Origin: Eopsaltria australis
Lineage: Eukaryota > Chordata > Aves > Passeriformes > Petroicidae
Length of the DNA stretch: 64,000 nucleotides
Assembly: GCA_034509425.1 (NCBI GenBank)
Contig: JAVTVJ010001870.1
Location: forward strand, 144,960-208,959
Direction: 5' to 3'
In this document: piece after piece, positions 61,401 to 64,000 of the stretch
Layout of the letters: each line of letters opens with the position of its first letter
How positions within the stretch are numbered: position 1 is the first letter of the stretch
Position numbers and translations under genes: made by a program
Notes under the pieces: model-generated
Told to the model about the DNA's origin: nothing
The model's database searches: none
Seen by the model: the letters and a program-made list of their open reading frames with translations, nothing else

Positions 61401-62968
61401 TTGTGCTTCATTGGTCCCCAGAGCTGTGAGTGCTCCTTACGATGTTTTAGATGTTGCACAAATGGACAGAGCCATGACGTCAGCTCATGACTTTCAAATT
61501 ATTATCAATTTTGTTATTTTATTCACTGTTGTCTTTTGGCAGTGTTACTGGCAAGCCAAGACCCATCCTCTTTTCTCTTCCCTTCCCTCAGATACGCCCC
61601 CAAGTCTTTGTGTGAAAAAAATCCCCTGGGTTAAATGTCTCTTGTTCTAAGGTACTCTTTTCACCTAAACTCATTCTGCTCCATTGGACAATGCATGCCC
61701 CATTACTTAATGGCTTTGGGTTTTAAAGTATGGGTTCATGCAGTCTGGCAACCTTTCTCTGCCCATAGTGGGCAAAAAAATGTAGTATTCCTGTTCAAGT
61801 GTCCTGCTCTCACAGTGCCTATTACCTGTTCTGAAAATGGAAGAGAGAAGAACCACACACAAGCAAATCCCAGGCATACACATTCATAATCTGTTTCACA
61901 AGGGGGTACAAGAGACCATTCTAGTTTGCAGCAGAGAGAGGAGGTCTGGAAGCCTGAGAAGTAATATGTAGTTTGGCTTAATCCTTTACTCCATGCCAGG
62001 AAATATTGCAGCTATTCCCTAGGCATCTGGACAGCTTCACATTATGGGAAAATCAGTCCAAGTCCAATGATTCAGAGCAATGAGCTCTCTCAAACGGGAA
62101 ACCACATTTCATGGTGGAGGCAGAGTGGAATAGAAAGGGCACAGCACCGTGCAGGACTGTGATGCAGTCTTAGTGACTGATTTTGAATCTGTTACTTTCA
62201 GACATTTTAGCAGGCACTGGAGAAAAGGTTGGTTCTGCTAAAAGAAAAGAAGAAAAGCAAGCTCAGCCACAGAAACTTGAGTGGAAGGTCCTGCCATCAC
62301 ACCTCTTTGAAGAGACAGGATCCTTTGTGGAGAACTTGTTAGAGTCCTCAAAGCAAACAAAAGTTTGATAAATTCAGGGGGATGCTGCAGGTAACTAGGA
62401 CAGATACGTCATTAGCAGATAATCAGTAATTAAAAATAATCATAAATGCTAAGCCAGGTGCTTGCCAGCATGACTTACTGAAGACATTTCTTTAATCCTA
62501 AATATGCAATCCCAGCTCATCCCTGTTTATAATCTGACCAGCCTTTCTCAAATATGCCATTAGGGCAGCTGATGATTCCTGCAGCAGAGAGTACCACAGG
62601 CTGGGTGCACCCCGGTGGCAAACAGGCCAGGGCAGCCTGAAGTTTAAAACTGAAGTTGGATTATGACAGAGAAAACATCTCCTGTGCAAGAGCATTTCTG
62701 CATGGCCTGGACTGTTATGCAAAGATTCTCCTTGGTGAAGACAGATTTGAGAAGGTTTGGCAGGCGTGAGGGAAGGATGGTCCTTACCTTAATGTCATCC
62801 AAAAGCTCCTGTCTGTGCTTCTTGATCGTCTCTATTTCAGCCACTTCAGTCCCACTCAAGTCATTTGACTCTGGAAGAATAAAGATGCCTGTGAAAACAC
62901 TACTGGGGCCAACATACCATGGAAAAGGCTGCCCCAACCTCTCAGCACTTACCCTCCCTTAGGGTCAT
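52334..62968 (-). CDS. CYTH4: CYTH4, cytohesin-4 ARF guanine nucleotide exchange factor
   Basis: Thirteen coding exons join in frame to 405 aa (human CYTH4: 394 aa): 62968-62953, 62870-62788, 60484-60384, 60133-60067, 57747-57629, 57263-57183, 56535-56423, 55899-55751, 54763-54652, 54229-54153, 53795-53724, 52890-52736, 52406-52334. Cytohesins load GTP on ARF GTPases at membranes; cytohesin-4 is mainly a leukocyte protein (established knowledge). The product has a coiled coil (about 10-65), a Sec7 domain (about 70-255) with the catalytic glutamate E167 in [12 protein letters not shown], and a PH domain (about 273-390) with [11 protein letters not shown]. It ends in basic RKKKIASKN. The exon 9/10 join gives the diglycine form, which in cytohesins favours PIP3; I saw no GAG microexon. 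The gene converges with ELFN2. Exon 3 uses a GC donor and adds about 12 residues. The exact 5' exon is the least certain part. Confidence 0.93.
52736..52890 (-). CDS. CYTH4: CYTH4 coding exon 12 (PH domain end)
   Basis: This 155-bp exon encodes [38 protein letters not shown] and ERDEWIEAI, the last PH strands and helix. The donor is ATACG|gtgagg. Confidence 0.97.
53724..53795 (-). CDS. CYTH4: CYTH4 coding exon 11 (PH domain)
   Basis: This 72-bp exon encodes [20 protein letters not shown] and PKKP. The acceptor is CGCCTTCAG and the donor CCA|gtaagt. Confidence 0.97.
54153..54229 (-). CDS. CYTH4: CYTH4 coding exon 10 (PH domain)
   Basis: This 77-bp exon encodes [20 protein letters not shown] and FEYTT. 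The basic residues of this stretch bind the inositol phosphate headgroup in cytohesin PH domains. The joined exon 9/10 sequence gives two glycines, the diglycine form. Confidence 0.97.
54652..54763 (-). CDS. CYTH4: CYTH4 coding exon 9 (Sec7 end, PH start)
   Basis: This 112-bp exon encodes [20 protein letters not shown], then [17 protein letters not shown] plus one base of Gly. It covers the Sec7-PH linker and the first PH strand. The donor is CTGG|gtaagg. Confidence 0.97.
54789..54806. repeat. (GA)n microsatellite in CYTH4 intron
   Basis: About 18 bp of GA repeat lies about 25 bp upstream (in gene direction) of the acceptor of coding exon 9. On the transcribed (minus) sense it is a CT tract, so it may contribute to the polypyrimidine region. 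Confidence 0.7.
55751..55899 (-). CDS. CYTH4: CYTH4 coding exon 8 (Sec7)
   Basis: This 149-bp exon encodes [20 protein letters not shown], the hydrophobic groove motif of Sec7 domains, then [18 protein letters not shown] and [10 protein letters not shown]. The acceptor is CATTGCTAG and the donor AAG|gtaaga. Confidence 0.97.
56423..56535 (-). CDS. CYTH4: CYTH4 coding exon 7 (Sec7 catalytic glutamate)
   Basis: This 113-bp exon encodes [20 protein letters not shown] and then [17 protein letters not shown]. The Glu in [10 protein letters not shown] is the 'glutamic finger' needed for ARF nucleotide exchange, and it is intact. The donor is CACAG|gtactt. Confidence 0.97.
56851..56888. repeat. 14-bp tandem triplication in CYTH4 intron
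   Basis: GTGCCCTAAAACAG is present twice in full and a third time with a small deletion, in the intron between coding exons 6 and 7. It is a recent local duplication with no evident function. Confidence 0.85.
57183..57263 (-). CDS. CYTH4: CYTH4 coding exon 6 (Sec7)
   Basis: This 81-bp exon encodes [11 protein letters not shown], then [14 protein letters not shown], matching the Sec7 core. The acceptor is ATCTCCCCACAG and the donor CTGAG|gtgagt. Confidence 0.97.
57629..57747 (-). CDS. CYTH4: CYTH4 coding exon 5 (Sec7 start)
   Basis: This 119-bp exon encodes [11 protein letters not shown], then [20 protein letters not shown], the first Sec7 helices. The acceptor is CTCCTTCCCAG and the donor GGGAG|gtgagc, phase 2. 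Confidence 0.97.
57990..58760. other. AT-rich block in CYTH4 intron, possible old repeat
   Basis: About 770 bp inside the intron between coding exons 4 and 5 are far richer in A and T than the rest of the gene, with repeated AAAATTTT-, TTTTTCC- and GAAAA-type words. It could be a decayed transposable element, but I cannot name the family. No exon is evident inside. Confidence 0.35.
60067..60133 (-). CDS. CYTH4: CYTH4 coding exon 4
   Basis: This 67-bp exon encodes [20 protein letters not shown] plus [11 protein letters not shown] is the hallmark linker leading into the Sec7 domain of all cytohesins. The acceptor is GTGTTTGCAG and the donor AAG|gtagga. Confidence 0.95.
60384..60484 (-). CDS. 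CYTH4: CYTH4 coding exon 3 (coiled coil end, GC donor)
   Basis: The 101-bp exon begins after TTTCTTTTGCAG and encodes [21 protein letters not shown], the conserved second half of the coiled coil. About 12 further codons ([12 protein letters not shown]) have no counterpart in mammalian CYTH4 as I know it. No GT donor is available in phase. The exon ends AACAG|gcaagt, the consensus form of a GC-AG intron, and phase 2 joins to exon 4 to make Ser. Confidence 0.85.
60485..62787 (-). other. CYTH4: CYTH4 intron between coding exons 2 and 3
   Basis: At 2.3 kb this is nearly the largest intron of the gene, just behind the 2.32-kb intron between exons 4 and 5 that holds the AT-rich block. It contains no recognisable exon or named repeat. 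In these genes the first introns often hold enhancers, but nothing specific can be read here. Confidence 0.6.
62788..62870 (-). CDS. CYTH4: CYTH4 coding exon 2 (coiled coil start)
   Basis: The 83-bp exon is bounded by TTATTCTTCCAG and AAG|gtaagg. It encodes [20 protein letters not shown], matching the start of the cytohesin coiled coil. It is separated from exon 1 by only 82 bp. Confidence 0.92.
62953..62968 (-). CDS. CYTH4: CYTH4 coding exon 1 (start codon)
   Basis: ATG ACC CTA AGG GAG G is followed by a consensus donor (gtaagt). The trailing G pairs with AG at the start of exon 2 to make Glu, giving an N-terminus MTLREESNDLSG. G at -3 is acceptable for initiation. Cytohesin family members also begin with a short first coding exon. 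Another first exon upstream or outside the window cannot be excluded. Confidence 0.7.
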
Positions 62969-64000
62969 GCCACAGCAACTCTGATTTCTGTGTTTCAGCA
63001 TCTGAGCTCCCTGCTGTTGCAACCACTGCACCTCACCTTTGCCTTGCAAATGGTACTCAGTGCAGAGTGTGCAGCACAGACCATACCCATCTCCTTGCAG
63101 CCAGAGGCTGTGCACAGCCCTCTCAGCTGACCCTGCACGCCCCCACTGCCTACTCTCAGCCAATTCTGCTCGCCCTGAGCATGGTGAAGAGGTCTCACCA
63201 AATGCTCTCTGGTGGTTTTTATGTCAGTCATCTTTAAGTACTGAAAACCTGTGACCTAAATACTTCATCTACATCCAGATCTCCCAAGAAAAACCACTGG
63301 TTTAATGAGTTGATCTGACATAGCTAGAGTCGGAAATGGCTTAAGAGAAAAAATTGAGGTTTTTCAAGTGTGAGGGCAGGACCTGAGGCATGAAAGCCTT
63401 GCTGAAGAAGGAATGTCTTTGGGAGACTGTTCTGTGGACAGCGGAACATATGAGTAGGTTTCCTTGTAAGGTACAGGAACTTCAACAAATAGCAGCAAAG
63501 CCAAGGCAACCACAATATGATTCATAAAGGACCTAAAAAAATTGGGGTGACAGTTGCTGCTAAATATAATCCAGGTGAAAGATAGCCTCTTCAGCAAGGA
63601 GAATAAGGCTGCAGCCCTAAAGAGGAGACAAAGCAGAAGGTGAGGCCCCAGGAAAAAAGCAGAGCTCACAAAAGGCTGAGAGCACTGGAGATCACTGCTG
63701 AACTTGCAGACAAGTTCAACATTGCAAGATAAAGCTTCCCCAGGAAGCCAGGTCGAGTCACTGGATGCCCTGCTCCACTGTTTCATAAGACAAAATCCTC
63801 TGGGCCTCCTGTCTTCCCAGAAAAAGGGGAAGTAGCACCAGTTGCGTTGGAAATTCTCTTCGTGTGGATCTCACATGCAAAACAACTGCTATAAATATGA
63901 GTGGAAGAAAAAAAGGGAAGGAAGCAGCCACGACAGACAGAAGGAAAAGCGACAAGGGCAATCATCTCAGTATGCTTCTTTCCTGTCATGGCCACAACAG
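62969..64000 (-). other. CYTH4: CYTH4 5'UTR and upstream flank
   Basis: Sequence upstream of the proposed CYTH4 start codon reaches the window edge. No pyrimidine-rich acceptor is obvious immediately before the ATG, so exon 1 may contain the transcription start. A donor-like CATTTG|gtgaga at about 63198 on the minus strand could belong to an upstream noncoding exon. A TATA-like minus-strand ATATTTATAGC sits at about 63890-63901. The open frames here match no known protein. RAC2, the expected next neighbour from human synteny, is not visible. Confidence 0.4.

Noticed and set aside
63190..63240. Possible upstream noncoding exon of CYTH4 with a gtgaga donor
   Set aside because: A donor-like site alone is not enough; no matching acceptor before the ATG is convincing.
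1..64000. Endogenous retrovirus, CRISPR array, tRNA, rRNA or bacterial-type operon
   Set aside because: I looked for gag/pol/env-like motifs, LTR pairs, regular spacer arrays and RNA gene signatures and saw none. The window is an ordinary vertebrate locus.

Overview
This is a 64-kb piece of a vertebrate chromosome, most likely from a bird, possibly a neoavian or passerine. The reasons are a low density of interspersed repeats, the presence of CR1-type LINE fragments and no other recognisable LINE family, compact introns (one of about 82 bp), and two genes whose proteins are close to their mammalian counterparts. The two genes, ELFN2 and CYTH4, are also neighbours on human 22q13.1 and point towards each other there, as they do here. 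The species call is inference. No prokaryotic features, CRISPR array, rRNA or tRNA gene, or retroviral gene were seen.

Region 1 (1 to about 11.2 kb, + strand) is the 3' part of ELFN2. It has upstream or intronic sequence, a candidate 5'UTR segment with a strong G-quadruplex motif, one uninterrupted coding exon (2793-5198, 801 aa) and a long 3'UTR of about 6 kb. The 3'UTR ends at an AATAAA signal at 11195-11200. About 100 bp further on lies a G-rich (GGGAT)n array of about 136 bp.

Region 2 (about 11.4 to 51.3 kb) is a 40-kb intergenic interval. I found no exon I can support in it. It holds two CR1 fragments, simple repeats, several pyrimidine-rich tracts and a few AT-rich stretches that look like candidate conserved noncoding elements. 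Their conservation cannot be judged from one sequence.

Region 3 (about 51.3 to 63 kb, - strand) is CYTH4. I could rebuild the whole coding sequence from sequence alone: 13 coding exons, 1218 nt including the stop, 405 aa, with every splice phase consistent. The exons encode a coiled coil, a Sec7 ARF-GEF domain with its catalytic glutamate, a diglycine-type PH domain and a basic C-terminus. The oddest feature is coding exon 3. It ends at a GC splice donor and carries about 12 codons that I do not expect from mammalian CYTH4. The last 1 kb (62969-64000) is the 5' flank or 5'UTR region of CYTH4.

The two genes have no known joint function. ELFN2 encodes a neuronal adhesion protein and PP1 regulator; CYTH4 encodes a leukocyte-enriched ARF exchange factor. 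I see no evidence of a novel multi-gene system. The observations worth following up are gene-structure and regulatory-sequence details.
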